A DNA stretch of 64,000 nucleotides, taken from NCBI GenBank assembly GCA_027946365.1, contig JAPEUQ010000001.1, positions 3,844,001 through 3,908,000 of the forward strand, in the 5' to 3' direction. This stretch comes from Kalmusia sp. IMI 367209 (taxonomy: Eukaryota; Ascomycota; Dothideomycetes; Pleosporales; Didymosphaeriaceae). Positions 21,279 through 32,430 of this stretch are shown here, in pieces. The notes below the pieces were generated by a model. The model ran no database searches and was not told the origin of the DNA. It saw only the letters and a list, made by a program, of their open reading frames with translations. Made by a program: the position numbers and the translations under genes. Position 1 is the first letter of the stretch. Each line of letters begins with the position of its first letter.

Positions 21279-23033
21279 CTAGTACCGTCTTCCGACCTCC
21301 ACACCAACGTTCTCATCCGGGTTTGCAAAGCCTCTCGCTTTTGGTGTCGACTTGCCCGCCACATCTTGCGGTGTCTCGCCCTTGTAATCCCATCCTCCAT
21401 CTTGCACGAAGAAGTCTACTTCATCAATGATGTCCCAGACCACATCCTCTGCAATCTGTTCTTTATACCTCTCGCCAATCGCCTTCAATCTTCTCTCTTG
21501 CGGTATGTCTTTTTCGACCGTGTCGGTCCCCTGCATTTGGGTATCCCTTTCGCGCTCCTTCAGCATCTCCTCTGTTGGATACCAAAAATTGGGCCCAAAA
21601 TTAACTTGCGCGACACCTCCATTGAACGCTGCGACGGCGGGGAAGTACCCAACCATGCCATCATCAAACCCAGCCCTCGCGCCAGCTTTTACGGCCTCGG
21701 CTGAAGGTACACTCGCAGGTGGTAAGAAAGCAAGCAGGCTCTCGAAAGCTATCCCAATCTCCTTGCCATTTTTATATACTTTGATGTGAGAGCTAGGCAG
21801 TGATCGAACGCTTACATCCTCATGATTCGGCGATGGATGAATCTTAGGAACAGGCCCTCGGTCGTGATAGGCATCCACTGCCTTTGTGACCTGATAGTCG
21901 AGCTGTTCAAAGAAAAAGTTACCCTTGTATGAAACGGGAATGCGGTCGCGGATGATGTCGAGCGGCTTCTCGGTTGGGTCGTATGCATCTTTTGCATCAA
22001 ACCCATCTCCTAGATCTACGGCAGGATTATAGATGCCCTCGACAACCTTGCGGTGTAGCGCAAGGGAGGGCAGCTGGATTTCCAGACCGATGACATCGCC
22101 TTCTTGGATACATTCATCGCTGACGTATTCGACAGGTCCCGGCTTTCCATGAGGCGGCCGTGGTTTCATGTGCTTGCTTTTAGCACTCTTGGGTAATGGC
22201 TTGAAAATCTTGGAGGCTCGTGAGCGATGCTGAGCTTCAAACCGGGAGTCCGTGATGCCATAGCTGTAGCCGTCGAACCCAACTGGGCCGTCTAAAGGTG
22301 CCTCTCGCCTCGCCCAGCCCACTCTAATGTGTGGTCCCGGTTTGGTATCCCCCGTTTTAGAGTCAATGGGGTCTTTCGGACCGTCGACAGGTATGCCCCT
22401 CAGAACTCTGACTTCGTAGTACATCCTGCCTTCTCGTGCTACCACATTTCCTCTGCCCATGCGCCACCCCTTCTCCTGTGTCACAATGGTTGCGCTGTCA
22501 TCAAAATGAAACCACCTGTCTGTGTCCTCATGGCTCATTCGTGGCCCGTAAGGCTTGGAATCGCTCTGGCGGTAAAATTGTTTATGGCGAAACTGCGGGT
22601 CTGCCACGCAATGCGTGTATTTGTAGCCTTTTTTGTTCCAAGCAAGGTCAACAGGCTTCTTGAGTTCCGTGTGGCCGTCTGGTGTGAGAAGCGGAAAGGG
22701 CTCGCGTGACTGGAACAGTCCGTCCCTTGGGGGATCGTAGTCTGAGGGCTTTGGTTCTGGAATCGAGTATCGCATCGGCGAGTCTACTTCAGGTCGCTCC
22801 TTCTTCGTTCGAGGATTTGGCGTGTTTCCGCGAGTATTGGACGATGCCTCTCTTTTCTTGATGGTTTCGCGCTTCTCTCGCTGCTCGCGTTGCGGAGCTC
22901 TTGGACGCGCACGATCTGGATTAGGATTGAGCGGTGACGAGATGCTCGGGGCATGGACTTCCTCTAACGTGCGCTTGACTGGGAGCGACGCGCCCGGCGT
23001 GTTGGAGCGCGAATTCGACTGTGAGTCTGCCAT
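21279..23033 (-). CDS. bre2: COMPASS (Set1 complex) subunit, Bre2/Ash2-like SPRY protein
   Basis: A single exon of 584 residues. The N-terminal 90 residues are basic and Ser/Pro-rich, probably disordered and nuclear. A SPRY domain starts near residue 165 with WFHFDDSATIVTQEKGWRMG, continues through REGRMYYEVRVLRG and HIRVGWARREAPLDGPVGFD, and includes SYGITDSRFEAQHRSR. It is split by long insertions before the SHIKVYKNGKEIGIAFE and VAAFNGGVAQVNFGPNFWYP strands. This split SPRY with a C-terminal acidic helix is the Bre2/Cps60/Ash2 pattern. In the nucleus the protein supports histone H3K4 methylation by Set1. It is transcribed divergently from the bystin gene across 337 bp. Confidence 0.85.
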   Translation of the reverse strand: MADSQSNSRSNTPGASLPVKRTLEEVHAPSISSPLNPNPDRARPRAPQREQREKRETIKKREASSNTRGNTPNPRTKKERPEVDSPMRYSIPEPKPSDYDPPRDGLFQSREPFPLLTPDGHTELKKPVDLAWNKKGYKYTHCVADPQFRHKQFYRQSDSKPYGPRMSHEDTDRWFHFDDSATIVTQEKGWRMGRGNVVAREGRMYYEVRVLRGIPVDGPKDPIDSKTGDTKPGPHIRVGWARREAPLDGPVGFDGYSYGITDSRFEAQHRSRASKIFKPLPKSAKSKHMKPRPPHGKPGPVEYVSDECIQEGDVIGLEIQLPSLALHRKVVEGIYNPAVDLGDGFDAKDAYDPTEKPLDIIRDRIPVSYKGNFFFEQLDYQVTKAVDAYHDRGPVPKIHPSPNHEDVSVRSLPSSHIKVYKNGKEIGIAFESLLAFLPPASVPSAEAVKAGARAGFDDGMVGYFPAVAAFNGGVAQVNFGPNFWYPTEEMLKERERDTQMQGTDTVEKDIPQERRLKAIGERYKEQIAEDVVWDIIDEVDFFVQDGGWDYKGETPQDVAGKSTPKARGFANPDENVGVEVGRRY

Positions 23034-23370
23034 GGTGGGTATCAGGAGCTGTGGCAGGCGGTGTTCTTATAGTTAAAGATTGATAGAGAAGCAGATGCTG
23101 CGCTTGGAGGTTTGCGCGTGGTTGATGAGAGCAATCCTTGTGCGTCAGGTTCTAGGCGTCTCGAGCATTGCTAGGATGTTCGTCCTGTTGATGATCTTGA
23201 GTTCCCGCGCCGCGCTCAGAAGTGCAACAGGTGCGAGGGTGGTAGCTTCCGCGCTAGGACGCATTCGTGAACCCTGCAAGCAAAAAGTTCGGCGGGCCAA
23301 AATTCAAAAGTTCCCCGCAACACCACGACGCGAACATTTTCAGCACGCAAGACACCACACCATTCACAAA
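23034..23370. promoter_or_regulatory. Shared divergent promoter region of bre2-like and bystin genes
   Basis: The starts of the two genes, on opposite strands, are 337 bp apart. This is the only space available for both promoters, so some elements are likely shared. I could not identify a specific factor site. Confidence 0.5.
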
Positions 23371-24828
23371 ATGCCAAAGGCAGTCCGCGAGGCCCAGCGC
23401 CACAATCCCCTTGCTGAAGAATATTCTCCCTCGAATCCATACAAGCAGAAGCCTGCGAAGAACCGAAAGCGCTCGCGCGACGAAAACGATGGCGACGTAG
23501 GTTTCGTAGACAGCAAGAGCTCAAGAAAAATCCTCCAGATCGGGCGCGAACTTGCAGAAGAGGCTGAAGGCGAGAATAAGGTGCAAAGGCCGCCTACTAC
23601 GAACCCTGCGTTCGACTTCACACGCCTTGGAGAAGACGACGGCTTAGAGACAGCACAATACGACGATGACGAAGCATGGGGGGAAGAAGAGGAGGAAGAA
23701 ACCGTGGACATAGAAGTCGATCCAAACGATCTAGACATGTTCAATAAGTTCATACCGAGCGACGAAAACCCAATCGTATGGCCGGGTGCAGAAGATGCAC
23801 AACCCTCTGGCAGCGGCGGCGGCACCGACCTCGCGGCGCTCATCCTCGACAAAATCGCACAACACGAGGCCACAAATCCACAGCCAGAGATACACGGCGG
23901 CGGCGACCCGGAAGACGCCATTGAACTTCCCGAAAAGGTTGTCGAAGTCTACTCCAAAGTAGGCATGATACTGTCGCGGTACAAGTCAGGGAAGCTGCCG
24001 AAACCATTCAAGATTCTCCCGACAATACCTGCTTGGGAAACGCTCGTGGCTGTGACAAGGCCTGACCAGTGGACTCCGAATTCAGTCTACGCTGCTACCC
24101 GTCTCTTCATCTCCTCCAAACCACATATTGCACAGCAGTTCCTGAACAGCGTGCTGCTCCCAGCGGTACAAGACAACATCAGAGAGACGAATAAATTGAA
24201 CGTTCACCTATACCAAAGTTTGAAGAAGGCGTTGTACAAGCCGTCAGCCTTTTTCAAAGGGATCGTCTTCCCCATGCTTGTCGAAGGATGCACGCAGCGC
24301 GAGGCAACTATTGTGGCAAGCGTAGTCGCAAAGGTGTCTGTACCAGTGCTTCATTCCGCTGCCGCTATACACCGTATATGCGAAATTTCCGCTGAGCAGA
24401 TGTCATCTGACCCAGAGTCAGCGGGCCCTGCAAACATATTCATCCGAACATTACTCGAGAAGAAGTACGCGCTCCCGTACAAAGTCATCGATTCGCTCGT
24501 CTTTCACTTCCTGCGCTTCCGAGCCGCAGGCGCCAGCAGCGCGGATGCTATGGACACGGAGTCAGTAGCAGGAGACCTAGGGGGTACGGGCAAACTGCCT
24601 GTCATCTGGCACCAGTGCCTGCTAGCCTTTGCGCAGCGGTACAGGAACGACATCACAGAGGATCAAAGAGAGGCATTGCTGGATCTGTTGCTCACGAGGG
24701 GCCATGCCAGCATCAGCCCGGAAGTACGACGAGAGTTGCTACAAGGCAGGGGAAGAGGCACGCTCATTGAGCCGCCGCCCGTGGGCATGGATGGCGACGA
24801 TACGATGGTCATGGCAATCGATGCGTAA
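23371..24828 (+). CDS. enp1: Bystin / Enp1, 40S ribosome assembly factor
   Basis: A single exon of 485 residues. The ATG at 23371 was chosen because the upstream in-frame sequence lacks protein character and MPKAVREAQRHNPL is the usual bystin N-terminus. The first 170 residues are charged, with an acidic run (EEEEEETVDIEVDPNDLDMF). The conserved bystin domain runs from about residue 200 to the end, with PKPFKILPTIPAWETLV, PDQWTPNSVYAATRLFISS, FFKGIVFPMLVEGCTQREA and YALPYKVIDSLVFHFLRF. Enp1 acts in the nucleolus and on pre-40S particles during 18S rRNA processing and export. Length matches fungal orthologues, and nothing is missing. Confidence 0.93.
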   Translation: MPKAVREAQRHNPLAEEYSPSNPYKQKPAKNRKRSRDENDGDVGFVDSKSSRKILQIGRELAEEAEGENKVQRPPTTNPAFDFTRLGEDDGLETAQYDDDEAWGEEEEEETVDIEVDPNDLDMFNKFIPSDENPIVWPGAEDAQPSGSGGGTDLAALILDKIAQHEATNPQPEIHGGGDPEDAIELPEKVVEVYSKVGMILSRYKSGKLPKPFKILPTIPAWETLVAVTRPDQWTPNSVYAATRLFISSKPHIAQQFLNSVLLPAVQDNIRETNKLNVHLYQSLKKALYKPSAFFKGIVFPMLVEGCTQREATIVASVVAKVSVPVLHSAAAIHRICEISAEQMSSDPESAGPANIFIRTLLEKKYALPYKVIDSLVFHFLRFRAAGASSADAMDTESVAGDLGGTGKLPVIWHQCLLAFAQRYRNDITEDQREALLDLLLTRGHASISPEVRRELLQGRGRGTLIEPPPVGMDGDDTMVMAIDA

Positions 24829-25005
24829 TCCAATACGACATTCCTACATTCCCTTTCTCAACGAATCACGCATGCATGCATATTAGGTCGGCGCACCTGA
24901 TGAATCTCGATTGATAGACTTTAGTTTCATGAATATACCCTCAATTGACCTTCAATGCCTTGCATAGCCTTGAAATGCTTCCTAGTCTCTGGGCATACTG
25001 CGGCC

Positions 25006-25361
25006 TCACGAACTCACCACCTCAGCCTTCCCCTTGTAGAAGGCTACATAATCCTTGATCTTTTCGTACTCGGGCTTTGGATTGGGATAGTACCACGCCG
25101 CGTCCTTGATCTCAGTCTTGTTGGTCGTGACGGTGTAGTAGGAGGCATCGCCCTTGTACGGACAGTGGGTTTTGGTGGCGGTGGGGGAGAAGGCAGATTT
25201 GTTGATGGAGGAGGGAGGGAACTAACGTGCGTGTTAGCTTGTTGGAAAGGGAGGAAGAAATGAAAGGGGCGGAAGCGGACGTAGATGTTTCCGTCGACGA
25301 CTTCGTAGGTGTCTGTCTCGGCGACGGCGATGCCATTCACGGTTGCGGTTGCTTTGGGCAT
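25006..25361 (-). CDS. DUF427 domain protein
   Basis: Exons 25361-25281 and 25221-25006 encode 98 residues. Exon 1 reads MPKATATVNGIAVAETDTYE. Exon 2 carries THCPYKGDASYYTV, then IKDAAWYYPNPKPEYEKIKD and YVAFYKGKAEVV. The THCPYKG motif and the AW-YYPNP segment are hallmarks of the small all-beta DUF427 family found in bacteria and fungi, whose biochemical role is not established. The intron (25222-25280, 59 nt) has a good branch site (GCTAAC) and acceptor (GTTAG), but its donor is GTCCGC rather than GTRNGT. Without splicing, the frame runs into low-complexity proline and arginine sequence, so splicing is strongly favoured. Confidence 0.82.
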
Positions 25362-26863
25362 GTTTGGATGAGGTGGGTAGCGAGATGTGAAAGGTGCGGA
25401 GGGTATGGTATGCTAGAGGTGGGATCAAGGTTGGTGATAGGTGAGTTGAGGGTTGCGGGGTGGAGCTGGAGCTGGACCTTGAATAAGTGCGGGGAGAGAT
25501 GGCATCATCTTGCTTATGGCTCGGTGGATTAGTGATGTTCGTTCGGCGCTTCTGTTTTGTGCTACGCGGACGGAATGGAGGGCGTTTGGTTAGATCAGAG
25601 GATAATCAGATGAGATATGTCCAAGCATTGTATGCTAAAGAGGGTGCTAGGTTAGGTGACGTGTGTTGCTACAGTACAAGGTAGTATGAGAATGAGCATT
25701 CCAACGCACGCAACAGGACGTGACGACAAGTATGGGGAGCTTATCTTAGAGCTGTATTGTAGATCCTGGGGTACTTCACTGCATCGACCTAGCGAGAATA
25801 GTTTCTTCCTGACGCCTGAAGAAGTCTTGATTTTTCCTGCTACTACTTTCTTTTTGGTGAGTTGGTGTTACAGGAGGAAATGATCGCTCATTCTGTTGAT
25901 CTCTCTCCCCCACGCGCAATGAGCGCACGGTATTGATCTTGGTGTTCTAGCTTTGAGATGGGTAAACAGTGGGATACCCACTTTGTCTACCCGCGTGAAT
26001 CTAGTGCGCTTTCGTTCCGAAATCCGCGCTGCACGTTCAGCCTCACAGGCCTATGGAATTAGCGTAATTGGATACCTCGAACGGTACTCGATGGGAGAGT
26101 GGCGGCCAAGCAGAGTGACGGCTCTGTCAGCGTCTGGCATGTCCGATTCTCGGGATGGAAGCGCAAATGTCAGATCCTCAACCCTCTACTATGGAATGTT
26201 CAACGGTCGCGGAGGTCCGTCTACGACGCCTTCACCGCCGGCCGCTGGCCCGACGCCACGGGAGGACGGATCCACTGATCCACGACGGCCAGGAGCCTCT
26301 AGCCCACTGCGAGATTTCGGCGCAAAAGGGCGCTAAAAGGGGCCAAGTGTCGCTCCTGTGACTCCTTTCGCGATTTCAACAGTTTGGCTGACTTTGCGCG
26401 GACGGCGACCGAGATATCCGCGAACATTGCGTGCCGCCCAGGCATTCCTCGAGACGAGGCGTGTCAAATCGACAGCAATCACAGCGTGCTGTCTGCGAGT
26501 GCTGAGAATTGCTATTCGCGCACTGGCTTAGCCCACGAGAGTCCTGGAATTGTGTAGCGTGGAGGCCAAGCGCAAGCCCAAATATAACGCGTGGGATCTG
26601 GGCATGTGAAGGCGCGCATAGAGTCGTCGGATAGCTGCCAGACGCTTATCTCCCAACAAAGGAAAGCCACGACGAGCTGCGTACCCCTGCCCTGCCCTGT
26701 TCCCACTGTTCCCCTGTCGCGCTTGGCTGGCCCTCTGACGGCATCGGTTCGGGTGCAGAAAAAATACAGATAGCTTGCCCCCATCAGCTCTGTCCTAGCC
26801 CATCCGCCTTCCCTTCTTCCCTCTCCCATCTCGTAGTGCCCTCTGCGAGCTCCAATTGTCTCA
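25362..26863. other. Long divergent intergenic region
   Basis: About 1.5 kb between the minus-strand DUF427 gene and the plus-strand NADH dehydrogenase, so it contains both promoters. ORFs such as 25953-26336 (+) and 26512-26829 (-) are rich in Arg/Ser/Pro and lack recognisable features. A pyrimidine-rich stretch at about 26790-26835 precedes the NADH dehydrogenase start. Confidence 0.45.
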
Positions 26864-28702
26864 ATGGCAGCCCCGATGCGGCAATTCGCTGCCCGCAGCG
26901 TCCTCGCGCAGCTCCAGCAGGCTGGACGCCGCTCCTATGCGACCGCCCGCCCGTCGCTCATCGCCAACAGGGCGCGTTGGACTCCCCGGCCCGTCTCGCA
27001 CCAGATCGCATTGCGCCAGACCATCCGCCAGCAGTCGACCGAGGCCACCAAGCCCGCCATCAAGCCCAAGAAGCGCTTCAGCTTCCTGCGCTGGACATGG
27101 CGGCTCAGCTACTTGTCGGCCATCGCCGGCGCCGTATACGTAGGATATGGCATCTGGGAGATGCGCAACCCAGAAGACCAACCGCCGCCTGACCCGACCA
27201 AGAAGACGCTTGTCGTGCTGGGTGAGTTCCTCTTCCACCGACTCTGCCATACCCCTAGCTGACGTGTTTTAGGAACTGGCTGGGGTTCCGTCTCGCTGCT
27301 GAAGAAGCTCGACACGGAGAACTACAACGTCGTCGTCGTATCGCCCCGTAACTACTTCCTCTTCACCCCACTGCTCCCGTCATGCACCGTCGGCACCATC
27401 GAGCACCGCTCCATCATGGAGCCCATCCGCAACTTTTTGCGTCACAAGAAGGCCGCTGTCAAGTACTACGAAGCCGAGGCCACCAAGATTGACTACGAGA
27501 AGCGCATCGTGTACATCAACGACGATTCCGAGATCAAGGGCGACGTGTCTGCAACAGAGGTGCCATTCGACATGCTCGTTATTGGCGTCGGTGCTGAAAA
27601 TGCGACTTTCGGTGAGTCATACAACTTTGATACAAGAATTGTACTGACAAGGAGCAGGCATCCCCGGTGTGCGCGAGCATGGTCTCTTCCTGAAGGAGGT
27701 CGGTGATGCCCAGCGTATCCGTAACCGCATCATGGACTGCTGCGAGACTGCCACCTTCAAGGACCAGAGCCCCGACGAGATCCAGCGTCTTCTGCATATG
27801 GTCGTCGTCGGTGGTGGACCGACCGGTGTCGAGTTTGCTGGTGAACTCCAGGATTTCTTCAACTCGGATCTGAAGAAGTGGCTCCCAGAGATCAAGGACA
27901 CCTTCAAGGTCACTCTGGTCGAGGCTCTGCCAAACGTCCTGCCCATGTTCTCGAAGCAACTGATTGACTACACCGAGAAGACCTTCAAGGAAGAAACCAT
28001 CACCATCCGGACTAAGACCATGGTCAAGAAAGTGACGGACAAATTCATCGAGGCCGAATCGACCGGCCCTGACGGAAAGAAGATCGTAGAAAAGATCCCC
28101 TATGGTCTACTTGTGTGGGCCACGGGTAATGCCCTGCGTCCGATCGTCCAGGACTTCATCAGCCAGATTCCTGCTCAGAAGGATTCTCGTCGTGGTCTCG
28201 CCGTCAACGAGTACCTCGTTGTCAAGGGCTGCGAGAACGTGTGGGCTGTCGGAGACTGCGCCGTCGCTAACTACGCTCCCACTGCCCAGGTTGCCTCGCA
28301 GGAAGGTGCCTGGCTCGCTCGCATGTTCAACCAGATGGCCAAGACTCACGAGATCGAGGCCGAACTTGCCGAGCTTTCGGTAAAGCAGGAGAAGGCTCCT
28401 GGCAGGAAGCCCGCGATGTTGTCTTCGCCGACATCAAGGATCTGCAGAAGCGTCTCCGGAGAGTCAAGCAAATCGGTCCGTTCGAGTACACCCACCAAGG
28501 ATCTCTCGCCTACATTGGATCCGAAAAGGCCGTCGCCGACATTGCATGGCTATCTGGAAACATTGCCAGCGGTGGTACCTTGACCTACCTCTTCTGGCGA
28601 AGCGCCTACATCAGCATGTGCTTCAGCACCCGTAACCGCATCCTGGTGTGCGTTGACTGGTTCAAGTCCAAGATCTTCGGCCGCGATGTCTCGCGTGTCT
28701 AA
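26864..28702 (+). CDS. nde1: External alternative NADH:ubiquinone oxidoreductase (NDH-2), frame break near 3' end
   Basis: Exons 26864-27221, 27273-27611 and 27658 onward are joined by 51- and 46-nt introns (donors GTGAGT). A mitochondrial presequence rich in Arg/Ala/Gln is followed by the membrane anchor FLRWTWRLSYLSAIAGAVYV. The FAD site is VVLGTGWGSVSLLKKL, then VVVSPRNYFLFTPLLPS. The NADH site is VVVGGGPTGVEFAGEL, and the second FAD contact is NVWAVGDCAV. This is the rotenone-insensitive, non-pumping dehydrogenase facing the intermembrane space. At about 28403 (GGCAGGAAGCC) the frame changes by one base: reading on as encoded ends at 28583, whereas the -1 frame gives EARDVVFADIKDLQKRLRRV, RVKQIGPFEYTHQGSLAYIG and the normal end at 28702. 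One missing C explains this. The C-terminus is needed for membrane binding, so the true gene is probably intact. Confidence 0.88.
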
Positions 28703-29450
28703 GTTTTTCCCATCCAGCGCATGCATCTCGGGCGTTGTCTGTTCCATTTGTTCGGGTTATCGAGCACCAAAAGTCCTCCACAGGGTCTGCTATTCTCTTA
28801 CATATACCACCTCCGGCATGCTCCGGCTTTAGCTAGATCTCCTGCTGTAACAGTGTAATATCTGATCGTGTGCTTGGCGGGTCTCTTTGTGCGTCGGCTC
28901 TTGATTTCTGAGCTTGGAGTTGGAAGGTTTGCGGGTGCCTGATAGAGTCTTTCTTGTGTACTGAAGAGCATAGAGTGTGGAATCAATGTAGTGTAGCATC
29001 CATCTTGTATCTGCGACGTCGAATCGTCTTTTTCTCTCTACCACGTCCCAAACGTCCCAAACATGCAATTGAACGGTCGCGTCAATATTCCCAAGTCCTG
29101 GGACTAGATCCACTCTTGCTGTACAGAATCCGTACGTCGAACTTGCTTACAGTGTGGGGTGAGTAACTCTATGTCAGTCAATTCAAAAACTATATAAGCT
29201 CCGAATATGACATTACATCACTCCAGGATGCAGCACAAGAAAATCATTTTAGATTCGAACCTCTGTATACAAGGTAGTGTTGCATAGAGATCGTCTTTGC
29301 CCAGCCCTGCGCCTCGCCTAGCGCGTTGCGGAAATCCTTCAAGAGCTGTACGAAACAAGTGACATCGACGTTCCTATTTTCTACTCACTTCAATGCTTTC
29401 CACGCCGTCGAGCCCTGGCAGTACGATGTCCGAGCGTGCGTGCCAGCGCA
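28703..29450. other. Intergenic
   Basis: About 750 bp containing the 3' end of the NADH dehydrogenase gene and the promoter of the next plus-strand gene. A string resembling a tRNA B-box at about 29253-29263 has no matching A-box or cloverleaf. Nothing else seen. Confidence 0.45.
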
Positions 29451-31054
29451 ATGCAATCAACAGACTCGCTACGAGAAGCCGAGACGCGCAGCAGCACCAG
29501 CGTCGAAATGCTACAGATACGGTCTCCAACGCGTGACCCCTCGCGCGACTCAAGAGACGAACATGGCAAGACCAAGAAGAGATGGAAGCCGTCGAGATTC
29601 CCGTGGAAAACCTTCTTCGTCACAGCCAGCCTGCCGATGGCCTTGCTACCCATTGTTGTGCTCTCCGCCGCCGCAGAGGTGGCGTCGCAGAGCTACATCT
29701 TGGGCCGCGATTGCTATCCCAACGGCATGTGGGAGGAGGCCACGGGCGCTACGTGGCGCATCATGGACTCGTCCTACTTCTTCACGCCCAACCTCAGCTT
29801 CGGCGCCATGACCTTCACGCAGGTCAAGGTCATCGACATCACGTGGGACCTGCTGGTCGGGCGCGGCGGGCAGATGCTGTTGGCGTGGGTCAACTACCGT
29901 GTCTTCAACGAGTGGCTGCTGTACCACATGGAGATGCACCGGACGAGCTATAAGATGTACACTGCGGTGGCGTTCCAGACGACGACGCTGGGGACGCTGG
30001 GTGTGTTGGGCAAGGAGTTCTTAGCGTTTGGGGAGGGCACGTGGAAGAGGTTTTTCCGGTGGTTGGCCGTGCTGTGTATGCTGCTGAGTACATTGTATGT
30101 GCTGGCTTTTCCAACCCTCATGGCGGCTATGACGGGGTACATCACGACTTATGAGCCTTATATCGAGGATGCGAATCACAATCTGGCGGCTTGGTCGGAG
30201 ATAGAGCCGGTGCGGTACGTGGTCAAGGATAGCAATCGCCTTGGGGAGGAGTATACCGCGCCGTTGGTTGCAGTACTCTCGGATCCTGACCTCATGAAAG
30301 CTATCAAAAACTGTGCGTAGCGCCCCCCTTCTCTTTCATGCTGACCCAGACGTGGCATCTGCATGGAGGAAACAGGATTAGTGTTGACGATTCGTTAGAC
30401 TCAGACCACTACATGGATTTCGAATTCGACTTTGAGAAGCTACCCGGCATACAGGATCAAGTACCGACCTTGATCTCGGTCCAACGTAATCTCAGCAGTA
30501 CATTCGTGTTCAACGGCTCCACCGTCCCCCTCGAAGCACCTTCTCTAAACATCACCTACGCGATTCCCGGCGGCCGGCAAATATCGCCCGCCCTGGGTTA
30601 TCCTTTGTACTCGCTCGAGGCTTCAAGGCAGGGCGCAACGTACTCCGACTCCTACATACACACGCACGGCTCGTGCAAACCCTCCGAAACGTACCAATGG
30701 GGCTTCTCCTACATTTTCCTGTTCATGGTGGCCATCTTCAATTTCGTGTGGAGCTGCATCATGGTGGGCATGTGGTTTGACACGAGGAGAGGCAGCAGGA
30801 TGTACAGGAGTGGGAGGAGGCCCGGGCTACTTCGTAGTATTTTAGATGTGGCAGGAGCGATGAAGGAGGAAGTGGGCGAATGCGATGACGAAGGGTGCGG
30901 GATGGGGGAGGAAGAATTGAGGAAGAAGTTGGCGGAGAGTGGAGGCGCGCTGGTGGTACCTAAGAGGGAGTTGCGGGTTGCGAGGGTGGATACCGGGGAT
31001 GGCGGGTTGAAGTCAAGAGGGTGGAGGAGTTTGACGAAAGGGAGTACGTTTTGA
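29451..31054 (+). CDS. Four-helix-type fungal membrane protein, function unknown
   Basis: The ATG at 29451 opens a frame to 30320; a second frame runs to the TGA at 31052-31054. The best junction keeping the frame is an intron at 30317-30375 (59 nt, branch CTGAC, acceptor AACAG), but its GTAGCG donor is weak; donor 30273 with acceptor 30349 also keeps frame. The protein has about 515 residues. Helices are visible at FFVTASLPMALLPIVVL, YTAVAFQTTTLGTLGVLG, WLAVLCMLLSTLYVLAF and YIFLFMVAIFNFVWSCIMVG. Between helices 3 and 4 lies a large, probably extracellular region with N-x-S/T sites, and a long cytosolic tail with acidic cysteine motifs (EECD-like) follows. I do not recognise a named family. 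Confidence 0.7.
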
Positions 31055-31274
31055 GATGACAAAGTAGGATCGAATAAATTTAAGAACCTCCGTCTAAAGT
31101 ATCGAATTGTATACTAATGAACTTAATATCAGGGCTGATAGGACATTTAGTGTACGAATGATTACGAATCCCAACACCAACACACTCACATCTTGATTCC
31201 CTTAACGCCACAAAGCCGTTACGAACCACTCTATATTCCCTCACGCTCTCTCGCCTCCCTCATCCCAACCCCAC

Positions 31275-31880
31275 TCATTCCATCCCCTCCTTCCACAACC
31301 TCATCTTCCCTCTCTCCCCGCCCACCAGCCAGCACAGTCCCCTCTCTCCTCCTCCATCCCACCCTGCACTTGGAGCTAACGACGTCCCACTCATCGTCCC
31401 CTCTTCCCGCCCATTACTTCCGCCTCCACCGCCGCCATTCACCGCACTGGCGCCCGCCCCACCAGCATCCTTCCTCCTCGCATCTCTCACAATCGTCCTT
31501 CCAAGCTCTCCCTCCACCACCTCAAGTAACCTACCCAACGCCTCCCTCCTAGTCGCGCCAAATTCAGGACCCAGCTCAAGCGTCTTGGTCCCAGGCTTAG
31601 TCATGCTATACACAGCAGCGATGAACGAGGAGGCTGCGGATGGGGATTTGGTATGTCTGCCGAGGAGGCAGGTTGGGTGTTTGGCCGGGTTGGATGAGAG
31701 CTGCCACGACAGGTCTGCGTGTTACCGGGTCAGATGAGGCTGGGAGAGGGAGGGTGGAAGCCGGCATGCTGAGGGGGAGCACGTACTTTCGATCATGCTG
31801 ATTAGGTACCGGAGCTCGACTTCCTCCTCGCCGCGAATGTTGGGGAGGTTGTCTCTTCGGAGGACGTCGCGTTCAGGCAT
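31275..31880 (-). CDS. Small glycine-rich hypothetical protein
   Basis: Exons 31880-31787 and 31714-31275 with a 72-nt intron (donor GTACGT, acceptor CGCAG) join in frame to 177 residues. I chose the ATG opening MPERDVLRRDNLPNIRGEEE rather than the further upstream ATG at 32015, whose extra 45 residues look like untranslated sequence. The first half has a plausible helical character (ELRYLISMIE, then SSFIAAVYSMTKPGTKTLEL, then RREALGRLLEVVEGELGRTI). The second half is low complexity with a run of seven glycines. I do not recognise it. The clean, frame-preserving intron supports a real gene. Confidence 0.6.
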
Positions 31881-32430
31881 GTTTGGTATGCTGGTGTGTG
31901 TGTTGTGGGGATGCTGTTTGCGATGGCGCCATAGCAGACAAGCCAGATTCGTTTTCGGGATTTCAGGAGCAAAATGGCTGGTTTTATGTTGTGAGATGAT
32001 CTTCGTCATACTCAAAGTATACGTGGCATGGACTGTGCATCACAAAGGGGTGGGGTCGGGTGACAAGTGTGAAGAGGTGACAAACAATCTTGATGTATGA
32101 TGAGGCTGCGTGTGTGACATTGACTGGCCCGTGTCCGACTAGATCGACATTGACCTGAAGGACGTTTGACGGAGAAAATGGGAAGAGAGGTATGTGGGAC
32201 GAGATCGTTTAGTGAAGAAAAAAAAGGGTACAGAGTTGCGGATTGGGATGGAAATTAGAATTCATTCGCTAATCGAAAGCAAACGGTTCGCTATACCAAG
32301 ACTCTGAGTCCTAGAAAAACCAAACCATATCCTGTAACATCGTTGGGATGAGGTACTATTCTGAGTGAGAAAATTGTTCCACAACAACCGCGAACCTAGT
32401 TCTCGTTCACGAAAGTCCTTGTCTCGAACC
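31881..32430. other. Intergenic
   Basis: About 550 bp between two minus-strand genes, with an A9 run at about 32217-32225. It contains the 5' flank of the small glycine-rich gene and the 3' flank of the phospholipase D gene. Confidence 0.45.

Noticed and set aside
29245..29290. Possible tRNA (B-box-like AGATTCGAACCTC)
   Set aside because: No A-box, acceptor-stem pairing or anticodon arm could be placed around it on either strand.
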